From the NCBI RefSeq assembly GCF_000741715.1, contig NZ_JGZN01000004.1:1-64000 (forward strand): 64,000 nt of DNA, given 5' to 3'. Shown here in pieces: positions 49,891-60,180 of the stretch (positions are counted from its first letter, which is position 1; the number at the start of each line of letters is the position of its first letter). The stretch is from Bifidobacterium saguini DSM 23967. Its GTDB lineage: Bacteria; Actinomycetota; Actinomycetes; Actinomycetales; Bifidobacteriaceae. Under the pieces are notes generated by a model. The model was not told the origin of the DNA. It did no database searches and saw only the letters and a program-made list of their open reading frames with translations. The position numbers were made by a program, and so were the translations under genes.

Positions 49891-51570
49891 TCAGGCGACC
49901 AACGGCTTGACCAGCGGGAAGGTGATGGTCTCGCGGATCGTGGCACCGGTCAGAGCAATGAGCAGACGGTCGATGCCCATGCCCATGCCACCTGCCGGAG
50001 GCATGCCCACGCCGAGAGCCTCGAGGAAGTCCTCATCGATATCGCAGGCCTCCTCATCGCCGGCGAGCGCATCTTTGGCCTGGGCCACGAAACGTTCACG
50101 CTGCACAACCGGATCGTTGAGCTCGGAGTAGCCGGTGGCCAGCTCGAAGCCGCGCACGTAGAGATCCCACTTCTCCACCACACCCGGCTTGGTGCGGTGA
50201 CCCTTGACCAGCGGAGAGGTTTCGACCGGGAAGTCGAGCACGAAGGTCGGCTCGTAAAGCTTGTCCTCGTAGAAGTGCTCCCAGAGGTGCTCGACAAGTT
50301 TGCCGTGGTTCTCGACTTCATCGCGCTCCACGCCGAGCTTGTCGGCGATCTCGCCGAGGTGTTCCACGGAAGTGCCGGGGTGCTCCGGGCCGCCGTTCGG
50401 CACGATTTCCTCGCCGAGGGCTTCGGAGAGGGAGTCATACATGCTGATGGTCTTCCATTCGCCGCCGAAGTCGTATTCGGTGCCATCCAGCAGCGTGACC
50501 TTGTGGGAGCCGTAGACGTCCATAGCGGTCTTCTGCACGAGTTCCTTGACCAACTGGCCGATGGAATCGTAGGTGCCGTAAGCCTGGTAGGCCTCGACCA
50601 TCGTGAACTCAGGGGCGTGCGTGGCATCGACGCCCTCGTTACGGAAGTCGCGGTTGATTTCGAACACACGGTCGATGCCACCCACCAGGCAACGCTTCAG
50701 GAACAGTTCCGGAGCGATACGCAGGTAGAGGTCCAAATCGAAAGCGTTCATATGCGTGGTGAACGGGCGGGCCGCAGCACCACCGTGCAGGGTCTGCAGC
50801 ATCGGGGTTTCGACCTCGAGGAAGTCATGGCTGGCAAAGGTGTTGCGCAAGGAAGCCACGGCCTTGGAACGGTTGCGCACCATATTGCGAGTCTTCTCGT
50901 CCGCAATCATGGCAATGTACGGCTTGCGGGTGCGCGTGTCCTCGTTCAGTTCCTTGTGCAGGGCCGGCAACGGCTGCAAAGCCTTGGAAGCGATGGCCCA
51001 CTCAGTGGCAAACACAGACAGCTCACCGGTCTTGGAGGCAATCACACGGCCCTTCAAGTACAGATGGTCACCAAGATCAACCAGCTGCTTGAACTGCTTC
51101 AGAGAATCGGCACCGATCTCCTTCTTGGAAATCATGCCCTGAATCTTGGTGCCGTCGCCTGCGGCGAGCTGCACGAAGCACAGGCCGCCAGCGTTGCGCA
51201 GGAACAGCACACGGCCGGCGATACCAACCATGTCTTCGGTTTCCTCGCCGGCTTCAAGCTTGCCATCATACTTGGCGCGCACGGCTTCGATGGTGCTGGT
51301 CACATCCAGATGCACCGGGTAGGGAGCCATGCCGGCATCCAGCATCATGGCGCGCTTGGCCACACGCATCTGCACCTGCTCCGGGTGGGCCAGCGGGCCG
51401 AATTCCTTGTTGGACGGGTCCACAGCCTCATCCAGCGTGGCGCCGGACTTAATCTTTTCGGTAATGGTGGCATCCTGCTTGAGCAGCATTTCCGCACGCT
51501 CAACGGTAGTCATCTGCGGGACTACCGGGGTTTCTTCCTCATTTGCTTGGGATTCTTGGGTTTCGCACAT
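49891..51570 (-). CDS. lysS: Lysyl-tRNA synthetase, class II
   Basis: A 559-residue enzyme. An N-terminal extension of about 80 residues precedes the OB-fold anticodon domain (GRVLFLRNAGGLCFVQL). Class II motifs follow: motif 2 in FEINRDFRNEGVDATHAPEFTMVE and motif 3 in GGMGMGIDRLLIALTGATIRET. It charges tRNA-Lys. The antisense strand has an equally long open frame, which is only a shadow of codon bias. Confidence 0.96.
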   Translation of the reverse strand: MCETQESQANEEETPVVPQMTTVERAEMLLKQDATITEKIKSGATLDEAVDPSNKEFGPLAHPEQVQMRVAKRAMMLDAGMAPYPVHLDVTSTIEAVRAKYDGKLEAGEETEDMVGIAGRVLFLRNAGGLCFVQLAAGDGTKIQGMISKKEIGADSLKQFKQLVDLGDHLYLKGRVIASKTGELSVFATEWAIASKALQPLPALHKELNEDTRTRKPYIAMIADEKTRNMVRNRSKAVASLRNTFASHDFLEVETPMLQTLHGGAAARPFTTHMNAFDLDLYLRIAPELFLKRCLVGGIDRVFEINRDFRNEGVDATHAPEFTMVEAYQAYGTYDSIGQLVKELVQKTAMDVYGSHKVTLLDGTEYDFGGEWKTISMYDSLSEALGEEIVPNGGPEHPGTSVEHLGEIADKLGVERDEVENHGKLVEHLWEHFYEDKLYEPTFVLDFPVETSPLVKGHRTKPGVVEKWDLYVRGFELATGYSELNDPVVQRERFVAQAKDALAGDEEACDIDEDFLEALGVGMPPAGGMGMGIDRLLIALTGATIRETITFPLVKPLVA

Positions 51571-51948
51571 AACGCATCAGTGTAGCGACGGGGTTCTACC
51601 ACCGGCCTTTGTGAGCCCGAGCGCATGAGCAGTGGCACAGCGGCACTGCAGCAACATTGCATAATAGCGACGCGCCGAGTATTCGCCATACTGTAAACGT
51701 TGTTTCCAGTGAGCACAACGCTTCGCAGACCATCAACAAGCAATGCCTGAGATTGTAAGTTTGACACCCAATGTAAGGGAACTTAACATTTGTGTGATGC
51801 ATGGTCAACAATGCCGCTGACCGCATGTCAATGTCCCTTCTACACAGCCTGGCAGTCTCAGACAACCGGTTCCCCGCGGCCCGAACTCACGCCGCACTAT
51901 CGCCCGCCACGTTGACGCGGCGGCACTACAAGAAAGTATCCCCTATTT
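51571..51948 (+). promoter_or_regulatory. Promoter and long leader of GH95 fucosidase gene
   Basis: A consensus-like promoter is visible: TTGACA (51761-51766), a 17-bp spacer and TAACAT (51784-51789). Transcription would begin near 51796, giving an untranslated leader of about 150 nt. The ribosome site before 51949 is weak. No gene is seen in this 378-bp divergent gap. Confidence 0.6.
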
Positions 51949-54900
51949 ATGAGCACCCCTCAGCATAAACGCTCCCGCATCCTCTCATGGATTGCAGGCA
52001 TAGCGGCAACCAGCCTGACGTTGACTATGGCCACAGCGCCTGCGGTAGCGTTGGAAACAACGGCACCCCGCACCGGAAACACCACAACCGTCACCCCTAT
52101 CGCCGATACCACACTGCAGGCTTGGGCCAACGAAAAGACCCAGACAAAGAACACTGCAGCCTACCTCGGCGCACTGCAGCCAAACGGCTACGGTGACTTC
52201 GGCGAACTCTTCGAATCCACCGATATCAATGACCAGACCGACGCAAAGATGGGCCTGATGACCTTCGACCTGTCCGCTCAGACGGCAGCGCCCGAACATG
52301 CGGCCTTAACGCTCACCTATCTCGGCTATGCGGGCGCCCAGCAGAGTGCCGACGCAACCGACACCGTGCACGTCACGGCCGTAGACACCGCAACATGCAC
52401 CACTGCGGCGGCTTGCGATGTGAATAGCGCCACCTGGGCCAGCCGACCGAAGTTCGATGCCACGAACGCCACCAAGGCGCAATCGGACGCCTTCACGCTC
52501 GGCTCGGTGAAATATGCGGACCGAATGACGGTAAGTGCTTCGAATACCACGAAAGTCACACTTGATGTGACCGATATCATTCGAGAGCAATTTGAGGCAG
52601 GACACACGCTTATTACGCTGGCGCTCGGCGAATCCCGCCATATCGACGTGCGTTTCGGCAGCAACGAGGTAACCTCGCTGACCGGAGCAACCGACGACAT
52701 GAAGCCACAGCTGACCGTCACCGCCAAGCCGAAGGATTATGTGCTCTCCATCGACGCATCCGCGATGACGACCAAATACAGCCTCGGCGAACAGTTCAAC
52801 GCCAAGGGCCTTGCCGTCACCGCCACCAGCACCGCCGATGGCAGCGTGCGAACACTGTCCGCTGACGAATACACGCTTGATGCGAGCGCATTCAACGGCA
52901 ACAACATTGGCGCATATCCCATCACCGTCACATACAACGCCGATCCCAGCATTACCGCCTCGTTCAACGTGTACGTTATCGCTGAAGTCGAAGAAGGCGG
53001 TGACGGCGACACCAGCGGCGATGACTGGCTGTGGTACTCCCAGCCCGCCTCATCCACGGACGCATCGATGACCGCCGGCCAATGGATGAATGGCAATGCT
53101 GATGGCAATCAGTGGCAGCAGACCACACTACCCATCGGCAATGGACGCATCGGCGGCACTGTCTGGGGAGAAATCGGCAAGGAGCGCATCACCTTCAACG
53201 AGGAGACGCTGTGGACTGGCGGCCCTGGCTCAACCGCAACCTACAACGGCGGCAATAACGAGTCCAAGGGTAATAATGGCGCAACGCTGCGAGCGCTCAA
53301 CAAGCAGCTCGAGCAGGGTGCCACCACCGTCAACCCCGGCAACCTGACCGGTGGCGAAAATGCCGTCGAGCAAGGCGCCTACCAGAATTGGGGCAACATC
53401 ACCATCGATTACGGCTTCGGCAAAAACACCTCGGCCACCGAATACCGACGTGATCTGAACATTTCCAAAGGCAAGGCGGATGTCACATTCGCGCATGATG
53501 GCGTAACGTACACGCGCGAATACTTCGCCTCCAATCCAGATAACGTGATGGTGGCTCGGCTCAAGGCAAGCAAAGCCGGCAAGCTGAACCTTACCGTCGC
53601 CATGCCCACCAACGCAGGCTTCTCCAAGCAGGGCGAAACCACCACCGTCATCGGCGATACGCTCACCGTGCGCGGCGCACTCGGCAATAACGGGCTCATC
53701 TACGATTCGCAAATCAAGGCTGTTGTAGACAATGGCGAAGGCACCGTGGAAACCGGCGCGGATGGCGCATCACTGACCATCAGTGACGCAACCGCCGTCA
53801 CACTGTATATTGCCGCCGCAACCGACTACAAGCAGGAGTATCCGAACTACCGCACCGGCGAAACGGCAGACGATGTGAACGCTCGCGTGGCCAGCACGGT
53901 ACAAGCCGCAGCCAATAAGGGCTATGTTGCCGTCAAGCAGGCGCACATCGCCGACCATACGGCAATCTACGATCGTGTGAAGCTTGATCTCGGGCAAAGC
54001 AACCACGCTTCGGACGGCGCCATTGCCACCGACAAGCTGGTCAAGGCTTACCGCAGCGGCAGCGCAACCACCAAGCAGCAGCGCGAACTGGAGACACTTG
54101 TCTACCAGTATGGCCGCTACCTGACCATCGGTTCCTCTCGCGAGAACAGCCAATTGCCCAGCAATCTGCAGGGCATCTGGTCCACTACCGCAGCCGATGA
54201 AGGCCACAACAGCGCCACACCTTGGGGTTCTGACTTCCATATGAACGTCAACCTACAGATGAACTACTGGCCCACCTACTCCGGCAATATGGGCGAACTC
54301 GCCGAGCCGCTTATCGAGTATGTGGAGGGGTTGGTCAAGCCTGGCCGTGTTACCGCGAAAGTGTATGCGGGAGCCGAAACCGCGAATGCCGATGCAGCCA
54401 TTGGCGAAGGCGAAGGCTTCATGGCACACACCGAAAACACGGCGTACGGATTCACCGCTCCCGGCTACCAGTTCTCGTGGGGTTGGAGCCCGGCCGCCGT
54501 GCCGTGGATTCTGCAGAACGTGTACGAAGCATATGAGTATTCAGGCAATGAGCAACTGCTTGACCGTGTTTACGCACTGCTCAAGGAGGAATCTCACTTC
54601 TACGTTGACTACATGCTGCACAAGGCCGGCAATGGCAAGCGTCTGACCACCGGCGTGGCATATTCGCCTGAGCATGGGCCGCAAGGCACCGATGGCAACA
54701 CGTATGAGAATTCGCTGGTATGGCAGATGCTCAACGACGCCATCGAAGCCGCCGAGGCCAAGGGCGATCCGGACGGTCTGGTCGGCGATCTTACGGCATG
54801 CTCGGTGGATAACTGGGCCAAGGATGATGCCGGCACGTTCACCAACGCAGACGCAAACCGTTCATGGTCATGCGCAAAGAGCCTGCTTCACCCGATTGAA

Positions 54901-56220
54901 GTTGGCAGCAGCGGCCAGATTAAGGAATGGTACTTCGAAGGCGAGCTCGGCAAGGATGCAAACGGCAACAGCATTTCCGGCTACGAACAGGGTCATCGCC
55001 ATCTTTCGCATATGCTCGGCCTGTTCCCCGGCGATCTCATCACCGTGGACAACGCGGAATACATGGATGCCGCCAAGGTCTCGCTGACCAAGCGTGGCGA
55101 CGATGCAACCGGTTGGGGCGTGGGCCAGCGCATCAACTCGTGGGCACGCACCGGCGACGGCAACCATGCCTACCTGCTGATTCAAAAGCAGCTCAAGGGC
55201 GCCATGTACGCGAACCTGTTCGACGCTCACCCTCCATTCCAGATTGACGGCAACTTCGGCAACACCTCCGGCGTGAACGAAATGCTGATGCAGTCCAGCT
55301 CAACGTTCACCGCAACAGACGGCACTTCATACGAGGACTACACGAACATCCTGCCTGCACTGCCGTCCGCATGGGCGTCTGGCAAAGTGAATGGTCTCGT
55401 GGCGCGCGGTAACTTCACTGTCGGCATCACCTGGGCCAAGGGCAAGACCACCAAGGTCAAGCTCACATCCAACAACGGTGGCCAGGCGGCAGTCAAGATC
55501 ACCGAGGGCGGAGCCGAGCACTACGAGGTCCAGCAGAACGGCGTTACGGTCAAGTCTGAGACGGTTCGCAACGAAGACGGTGAATCCCTGCTTGTCTTCG
55601 ATACCGCCAAGGGCGAGTCGTACACCATCGTCAAGGCTTCACCGAAGCCGGATCCGGAACCGGAGACGACGCCGGTCTCCAGCATCACGCTCACCGGCCA
55701 AACGACTGCCACGGTGGGCGACGAGTTCACGTTGGAGGCAACAGTCAAACCTGATACGGCCACCGACAAGACCGTGAACTGGTCTTCCTCTGATGAATCA
55801 GTGGCTACGGTGGACGCTGCTGGCAAAGTCACCGCCAAGGCAGCCGGAAAAGTGACTATCACCGCTACATCAGCATCCACCCCATCCGCCTCCGGCACGC
55901 TGGAAATCACGGTTGTGGATAAGGAAGATCCCGATCCGGACCCAGACCCAGAGCCTGAGCCCAAGCCAGATCCTGATCCTAATCCAGACCCAGACCCAGA
56001 GCCAGAGCCGACGCCCGACCCTGAGCCGGACCCGGAACCCACCCCAGCGCCGGAAACATCAAACAAGGATACTTCCAGCGCAACAAGCAGTAAGGGATCC
56101 CCCTTATCTGCTACGGGCGTAGGCATAGCCGCCGCAGTGCTTCTGACTATCGGACTCTCGCTGGCTGGCTGCGCAGCGTTCATTATCCGCGGTAAGAAGG
56201 GAGGAGACCAGGCACAATAA
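51949..56220 (+). CDS. Cell-wall-anchored GH95 1,2-alpha-L-fucosidase (AfcA-like)
   Basis: A 1423-residue surface enzyme. Signal peptide about 1-36; a DNRLRE-like beta domain (about 45-265); an Ig-like Big_3 domain (about 265-345); the GH95 module (about 360-1190); a Big_2 domain (about 1240-1320); a Pro-Asp-Pro-Glu wall-spanning repeat; and the sortase-type signal LSATG (1386-1390), a hydrophobic helix and a GKKGGDQAQ tail. GH95 catalytic elements are present: NVNLQMNYW (766-774), E908 in SPEHG and D1100 in QIDGNFG, matching the Asn, Glu and Asp known from B. bifidum AfcA. It should remove alpha-1,2-fucose from 2'-fucosyllactose and mucin glycans outside the cell. Confidence 0.92.
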   Translation: MSTPQHKRSRILSWIAGIAATSLTLTMATAPAVALETTAPRTGNTTTVTPIADTTLQAWANEKTQTKNTAAYLGALQPNGYGDFGELFESTDINDQTDAKMGLMTFDLSAQTAAPEHAALTLTYLGYAGAQQSADATDTVHVTAVDTATCTTAAACDVNSATWASRPKFDATNATKAQSDAFTLGSVKYADRMTVSASNTTKVTLDVTDIIREQFEAGHTLITLALGESRHIDVRFGSNEVTSLTGATDDMKPQLTVTAKPKDYVLSIDASAMTTKYSLGEQFNAKGLAVTATSTADGSVRTLSADEYTLDASAFNGNNIGAYPITVTYNADPSITASFNVYVIAEVEEGGDGDTSGDDWLWYSQPASSTDASMTAGQWMNGNADGNQWQQTTLPIGNGRIGGTVWGEIGKERITFNEETLWTGGPGSTATYNGGNNESKGNNGATLRALNKQLEQGATTVNPGNLTGGENAVEQGAYQNWGNITIDYGFGKNTSATEYRRDLNISKGKADVTFAHDGVTYTREYFASNPDNVMVARLKASKAGKLNLTVAMPTNAGFSKQGETTTVIGDTLTVRGALGNNGLIYDSQIKAVVDNGEGTVETGADGASLTISDATAVTLYIAAATDYKQEYPNYRTGETADDVNARVASTVQAAANKGYVAVKQAHIADHTAIYDRVKLDLGQSNHASDGAIATDKLVKAYRSGSATTKQQRELETLVYQYGRYLTIGSSRENSQLPSNLQGIWSTTAADEGHNSATPWGSDFHMNVNLQMNYWPTYSGNMGELAEPLIEYVEGLVKPGRVTAKVYAGAETANADAAIGEGEGFMAHTENTAYGFTAPGYQFSWGWSPAAVPWILQNVYEAYEYSGNEQLLDRVYALLKEESHFYVDYMLHKAGNGKRLTTGVAYSPEHGPQGTDGNTYENSLVWQMLNDAIEAAEAKGDPDGLVGDLTACSVDNWAKDDAGTFTNADANRSWSCAKSLLHPIEVGSSGQIKEWYFEGELGKDANGNSISGYEQGHRHLSHMLGLFPGDLITVDNAEYMDAAKVSLTKRGDDATGWGVGQRINSWARTGDGNHAYLLIQKQLKGAMYANLFDAHPPFQIDGNFGNTSGVNEMLMQSSSTFTATDGTSYEDYTNILPALPSAWASGKVNGLVARGNFTVGITWAKGKTTKVKLTSNNGGQAAVKITEGGAEHYEVQQNGVTVKSETVRNEDGESLLVFDTAKGESYTIVKASPKPDPEPETTPVSSITLTGQTTATVGDEFTLEATVKPDTATDKTVNWSSSDESVATVDAAGKVTAKAAGKVTITATSASTPSASGTLEITVVDKEDPDPDPDPEPEPKPDPDPNPDPDPEPEPTPDPEPDPEPTPAPETSNKDTSSATSSKGSPLSATGVGIAAAVLLTIGLSLAGCAAFIIRGKKGGDQAQ

Positions 56221-56332
56221 TCCTTTGCACTGGCGCCCCTTGCGGCATTAGGGGCGCCAGCCCACACCCATCGCGACACGCCGATTTTGCAGTTCAAATA
56301 AAATCCTGTAATATCTACGTTCGTTGCCAAAA

Positions 56333-56406
<74 letters not shown>

Positions 56407-56526
56407 CAACTCAAAGGGCCATCGGTGAAAGCCGGTGGCCCTTTTGCTATGCGTAAGCGGATGTGCAATGTACTCACACCGCACATCCGCTTACACTCCA
56501 CAGCACAATCACAAGAGGAACACAAT

Positions 56527-57717
56527 ATGAAGAAAAGCTTGCTTGCACTTGCTTCAGGCGCATTCATCCTCGGCGCAGCCGAATTTGTGATGATGGGTAT
56601 CCTCCCTCAAGCTGCCGAAGCCACGCACGTCTCTATTCCAACCGCTGGTAACTATATTTCCGCTTACGCCTTCGGCGTGTGCATCGGCACACTGATTCTT
56701 GTGTTCGGCCGTAAGGTACCGCCACGCAACCTAATTGTGCTGTTCATGGTGATTGCGCTCGTTGGCAACACAATGTCGGCATTCGCTCCGAACGCCGCGA
56801 TCCTCATCGTGGCGCGATTCATCTCCGGCTTGCCACATGGCGCGTTCTTCGGCACGGCCACGCTGATTGCTAAAACCCTTGCCGAAAAAGGCAAGGAAGC
56901 CCAAGCCGTATCCATCATGGTCACCGGTCAGACCGTGGCCAATATGCTCGGTGTACCAGCTGGCACACTGCTGGCCGAATATCTGAATTGGCGACTTGCC
57001 TTCGGCGCGCTCGCCGCATGGGCCGCCATGACCATTGTGCTTACCGTTACGATGATTCCTTACGTGGCTCCGATTAAGGACGCCGGCATTGCAGGCCAGT
57101 TCAAGTTCCTCACTCGCCGTGGCCCGTGGGTGATTCTCGCCGCCGTATTCACCGGCAACGCAGGCGTGTTCTGCTGGTGGAGCTACGTCTCCCCTTGGTT
57201 GCAGAAAACCGGTGGCTGGTCGTCTTCGCTCGTACCGTTCCTGATGATGCTCGCCGGTTTCGGCATGGTGGTTGGCGGTCTTATCGGTGGGCGAATCACC
57301 GACCGTTGGCGTCACGCCGGCACCGCTGCACTCGGACAGACGATTTCCGGTATTGGCCTGCTCATGGTGCTGCTGTTGCCCGGTAATCATTTCACCACGG
57401 CATTGCTCACCTTCTGGATCGCCTTCGGCCTGTTCTTCATTTCTGCTCCGCAACAGCTGCTGATGACCGAAGCCGGCCAGGGCGGTGGCGAACTTATCGC
57501 CGGCGCTGCCGTGCAGGTGGCGTTCAACTTCGGCAACGCAGTCGGTTCCATCGTCGGCGGCATGATGCTGACCACGTTCTCCATGAACTACCGATTCACC
57601 GGCTTGGGCGGTCTGCCGTTGGCGATTTTGTCGATCGGGTTGCTCACGTTCTACTCCTGGCGTTGCGAATCCGACACTCAAGCCGCCCAGCGTCTGCACG
57701 AAATCACCGTCGGCTGA
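56527..57717 (+). CDS. MFS drug/sugar efflux transporter (AraJ/YdhP-like)
   Basis: A 396-residue protein with twelve hydrophobic segments. It begins LLALASGAFILGAAEFVMMGILPQAA, the motif region of the DHA1/AraJ branch, and has RFISGLPHGAFFGTA and VTGQTVANMLGVPAGTLL. Members export sugars or drugs. AGAGGAACAC precedes the ATG at 56527; the frame is open to 56425, but that stretch lies close to the tRNA and has no ribosome site. Confidence 0.9.
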   Translation: MKKSLLALASGAFILGAAEFVMMGILPQAAEATHVSIPTAGNYISAYAFGVCIGTLILVFGRKVPPRNLIVLFMVIALVGNTMSAFAPNAAILIVARFISGLPHGAFFGTATLIAKTLAEKGKEAQAVSIMVTGQTVANMLGVPAGTLLAEYLNWRLAFGALAAWAAMTIVLTVTMIPYVAPIKDAGIAGQFKFLTRRGPWVILAAVFTGNAGVFCWWSYVSPWLQKTGGWSSSLVPFLMMLAGFGMVVGGLIGGRITDRWRHAGTAALGQTISGIGLLMVLLLPGNHFTTALLTFWIAFGLFFISAPQQLLMTEAGQGGGELIAGAAVQVAFNFGNAVGSIVGGMMLTTFSMNYRFTGLGGLPLAILSIGLLTFYSWRCESDTQAAQRLHEITVG

Positions 57718-57761
57718 CCAATCCCACCCCTTCCCATCAATCTCCGCAGATTGACCATAAG

Positions 57762-57850
57762 TTGACTGTAGGTTTTTGAACACTGACTGTAGGTTTTCCA
57801 ACGAAATCCGTTCAAAAACCTACAGTCAGTGTTCAAAAACCTACAGTCAA
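57762..57850. repeat. Perfect 36-bp-arm inverted repeat
   Basis: Arms 57762-57797 and 57815-57850 are exact reverse complements with a 17-nt loop. Each arm itself contains GACTGTAGGTTTT twice, so the structure is built of four copies of one unit. It lies 45 bp past the MFS gene and 130 bp before the TPR gene. It could terminate MFS transcription, but its size suggests a mobile or regulatory repeat. Confidence 0.65.
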
Positions 57851-57982
57851 TGAGTGTCAATAGGCGTCAAATAGGTATCAATGAGTGATTAATGGGGATT
57901 GAGAGGTAATTCACAGGGTTGCGTAGGCGCACACACCTCCTTCTGCCCATAGACTGATAGGAGCATCAGCTCAAGGAGGTAC

Positions 57983-60121
57983 ATGGTGGTTGACGAAGAC
58001 GCGCTGCTCGAACAATTCGCCGCACAGTTTGCACATGGTCCCGGAGATTTGGACGATACTGCAGGTTTGCCGGGCGACAGCGAAGACACCACCGATGAAT
58101 CGCCTGCAACGTTCAACACCGATGCCTTCCTCAAAGGTTTGGACGATATTTTCAATCGTCACGCCGCTGAAACCGAAGCCGGACCATATCTAGAGCAAGC
58201 GGCCATCGATGCAGAAAACGCGGGCGATGAAGCCGGACTCCTGACCGTGCTCAATGAAACAATGGGGTTCAATCGTTCGCAGGGCAAGCACAAGGAAAAC
58301 CAGTGGATTGTGCAACGCGCCATCGAATTGGCGCTGCGCATGGGATTGGAAGGTTCCGAAGTCTGGGCCACCACACTGATTAATTGCGCCACTGCCATGC
58401 GTGCAGCGAAACAATATGACCAGGCCGAAGACCTCTATGCCCAAGCGTTGGCATGTGCGCAAAAGGTCTATCCCGCTAACGACCGCCGTCTGGCTGCGCT
58501 CCATAACAACCTGTCCATGCTCTACAGCGAAACCAACCGTCTACTGCTGGCAGAACAAGAACTGCAGCAGGCCCTGACCATTGTCGAAACCTCCAGCGTG
58601 AATCCGCAAGCGGATATTGACGTGGCATCCTCTCACACGAATCTGGCGCTGGTATTGCTGCAGGAGGGCAAACTCCAAGACGCACACGAGCATGCCGCCA
58701 AGGCGTTGGCCATCTATGCCACTGGCAAGCTTACGCATTCCGCCCATTATGCTTCTGCTCTGGCTGGGTTTGCGCAAGTGCTCTATGCCGAACAGCGCTA
58801 CAGCGAGGCGGCAGCTCACTACCGCAAAGCTCTGACGGTGATTGCCGAATACTATGGCACAGACACTGATTACTACCGTATTACCGCCGAGAATCTGCAT
58901 GAAGCCGAGACCAAGGCCGTCACTGCAGATGACCGTTCCACTCCGGCAGCCGTCAGCGAATCTCGGCAACAGGCAGATTCCACACCTCGGTCAACCATCA
59001 ATTCCGAAAGCAAGCAATCTTCCCTGTGCCCGGTATCCGGTCTCAAACTGGCTCGCGAATTCTGGAATCAAGTCGGTAAACCGATGGTTGTACAGCGCTA
59101 CTCGCAGTATGCCGGCCGTATCGCAGTTGGTTTGGTTGGTCATGGCTCAGAATGCTATGGCTTTGATGACCGATACTCCCAAGATCATGATTTTGGCCCG
59201 CGCTTCTGCCTGTGGCTCAACGATGAGGATTATGCTGCAATTGGCGAGCAACTGCAGGCCGATTATGAGGCATTGACTCGTGACTTTACCGTGGATGAGC
59301 AAGGCACTGTGCATTTCACCGGAGATGTTCAAAGTACCGCAGCAAACACATCTGAAGATGCAGACAACTCGCAGCGTTTCTCCCCCACCACACCGCGCGC
59401 GCAAGGCGCGAGCCGCCGCGATGGCGTATTCCGCATCGGCGATTTCTTCGCATCCATCACCGGCTACACCAAGGCTCCTGCTCAGGATGCGCCGCATGAA
59501 TGGTTGATGTTGGATGAGGCCACGCTGGCCGCAGCCACCAATGGTGCAGTATTCCAAGATCCAACCGGCGAATTCTCCGCCGTGCGTCAAGGTTTCAAGG
59601 ATATGCCCGAAGATGTGCGACTGTCGCTGATTTCCAAGCGTCTCGGCATGATTGCGCAAGCTGGACAATACAATCTGTCACGTTCCTTGAAGCGTGGCGA
59701 TGGTGCGGCAGCCTGGCTATCCATCAACGAATTCGTTCAGGCCACGGCATCGCTGGTGTTCCTGATTAATAAGCCGCTGATTGTTGGATACCTGCCGTAT
59801 TACAAATGGCAGTTCGCCGCATTGCGTAAGCTTTCCGGCTCGATGTTCGCCTTGCTGCCGGATATTTGCGAACAGTTGGAGACGGTTATGCGTCTGAGTT
59901 CGGCCGCATGCTATGGCGGTGCCAGCTTCGGCGAGGGAGGTAAGGGTTCCGAACCGGCTGTTGAAGTCATCGCCAACACGGTGGAACATATTGCCGCTGA
60001 AATCGTTAAGGAATTACAGCGCGAGGGACTGACTTCATCCAGCGAAACCTTCCTCGAGTGGCAACGGCCATATGTGGAGGAACATATCCAATCCGATAAT
60101 TCAGTATTGAAAAGCCTGTGA
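57983..60121 (+). CDS. TPR protein with DUF4037 nucleotidyltransferase-like domain
   Basis: A 712-residue soluble protein. The N-terminal acidic part and tetratricopeptide-like repeats (about 60-300, such as YDQAEDLYAQALACAQKVYP and YSEAAAHYRKALTVIAEYYG) precede a DUF4037 domain from about 350. Its GHGSECYGFDDRYSQDHDFG segment is close to a nucleotidyltransferase GS-x-D-x-D pattern. AAGGAGG precedes the ATG. It pairs with the DUF4125 gene 59 bp downstream, an association I know from other bacteria without an assigned function. Confidence 0.8.
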   Translation: MVVDEDALLEQFAAQFAHGPGDLDDTAGLPGDSEDTTDESPATFNTDAFLKGLDDIFNRHAAETEAGPYLEQAAIDAENAGDEAGLLTVLNETMGFNRSQGKHKENQWIVQRAIELALRMGLEGSEVWATTLINCATAMRAAKQYDQAEDLYAQALACAQKVYPANDRRLAALHNNLSMLYSETNRLLLAEQELQQALTIVETSSVNPQADIDVASSHTNLALVLLQEGKLQDAHEHAAKALAIYATGKLTHSAHYASALAGFAQVLYAEQRYSEAAAHYRKALTVIAEYYGTDTDYYRITAENLHEAETKAVTADDRSTPAAVSESRQQADSTPRSTINSESKQSSLCPVSGLKLAREFWNQVGKPMVVQRYSQYAGRIAVGLVGHGSECYGFDDRYSQDHDFGPRFCLWLNDEDYAAIGEQLQADYEALTRDFTVDEQGTVHFTGDVQSTAANTSEDADNSQRFSPTTPRAQGASRRDGVFRIGDFFASITGYTKAPAQDAPHEWLMLDEATLAAATNGAVFQDPTGEFSAVRQGFKDMPEDVRLSLISKRLGMIAQAGQYNLSRSLKRGDGAAAWLSINEFVQATASLVFLINKPLIVGYLPYYKWQFAALRKLSGSMFALLPDICEQLETVMRLSSAACYGGASFGEGGKGSEPAVEVIANTVEHIAAEIVKELQREGLTSSSETFLEWQRPYVEEHIQSDNSVLKSL

Positions 60122-60126
60122 TTGAC

Positions 60127-60154
60127 GGCTCCCCCTCAGTCATCTGTCGCTGAC
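60127..60154. repeat. Partial REP-like element
   Basis: GGCTCCCCCTCAGTCATCTG and the following CGCTGAC match one half of the elements at 33239-33283 and 62481-62529. It fills the gap between the DUF4037 and DUF4125 genes. Confidence 0.5.
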
Positions 60155-60180
60155 GCTGTGAATATGTGAAAGGAACGGAA

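Noticed and set aside
49777..51585. 602-residue plus-strand open frame opposite lysS
   Set aside because: It is antisense to a fully convincing lysyl-tRNA synthetase; its His/Gly/Leu-rich translation is what G+C-rich complementary strands give.
56425..56526. Longer start for the MFS transporter at 56425
   Set aside because: It would begin 19 bases after the tRNA, has no ribosome site and adds a non-hydrophobic stretch; the ATG at 56527 starts the first helix.
57762..57850. Repeat units considered as a CRISPR fragment
   Set aside because: Units are in inverted, not regularly spaced direct, orientation, there are no unique spacers and no cas genes.
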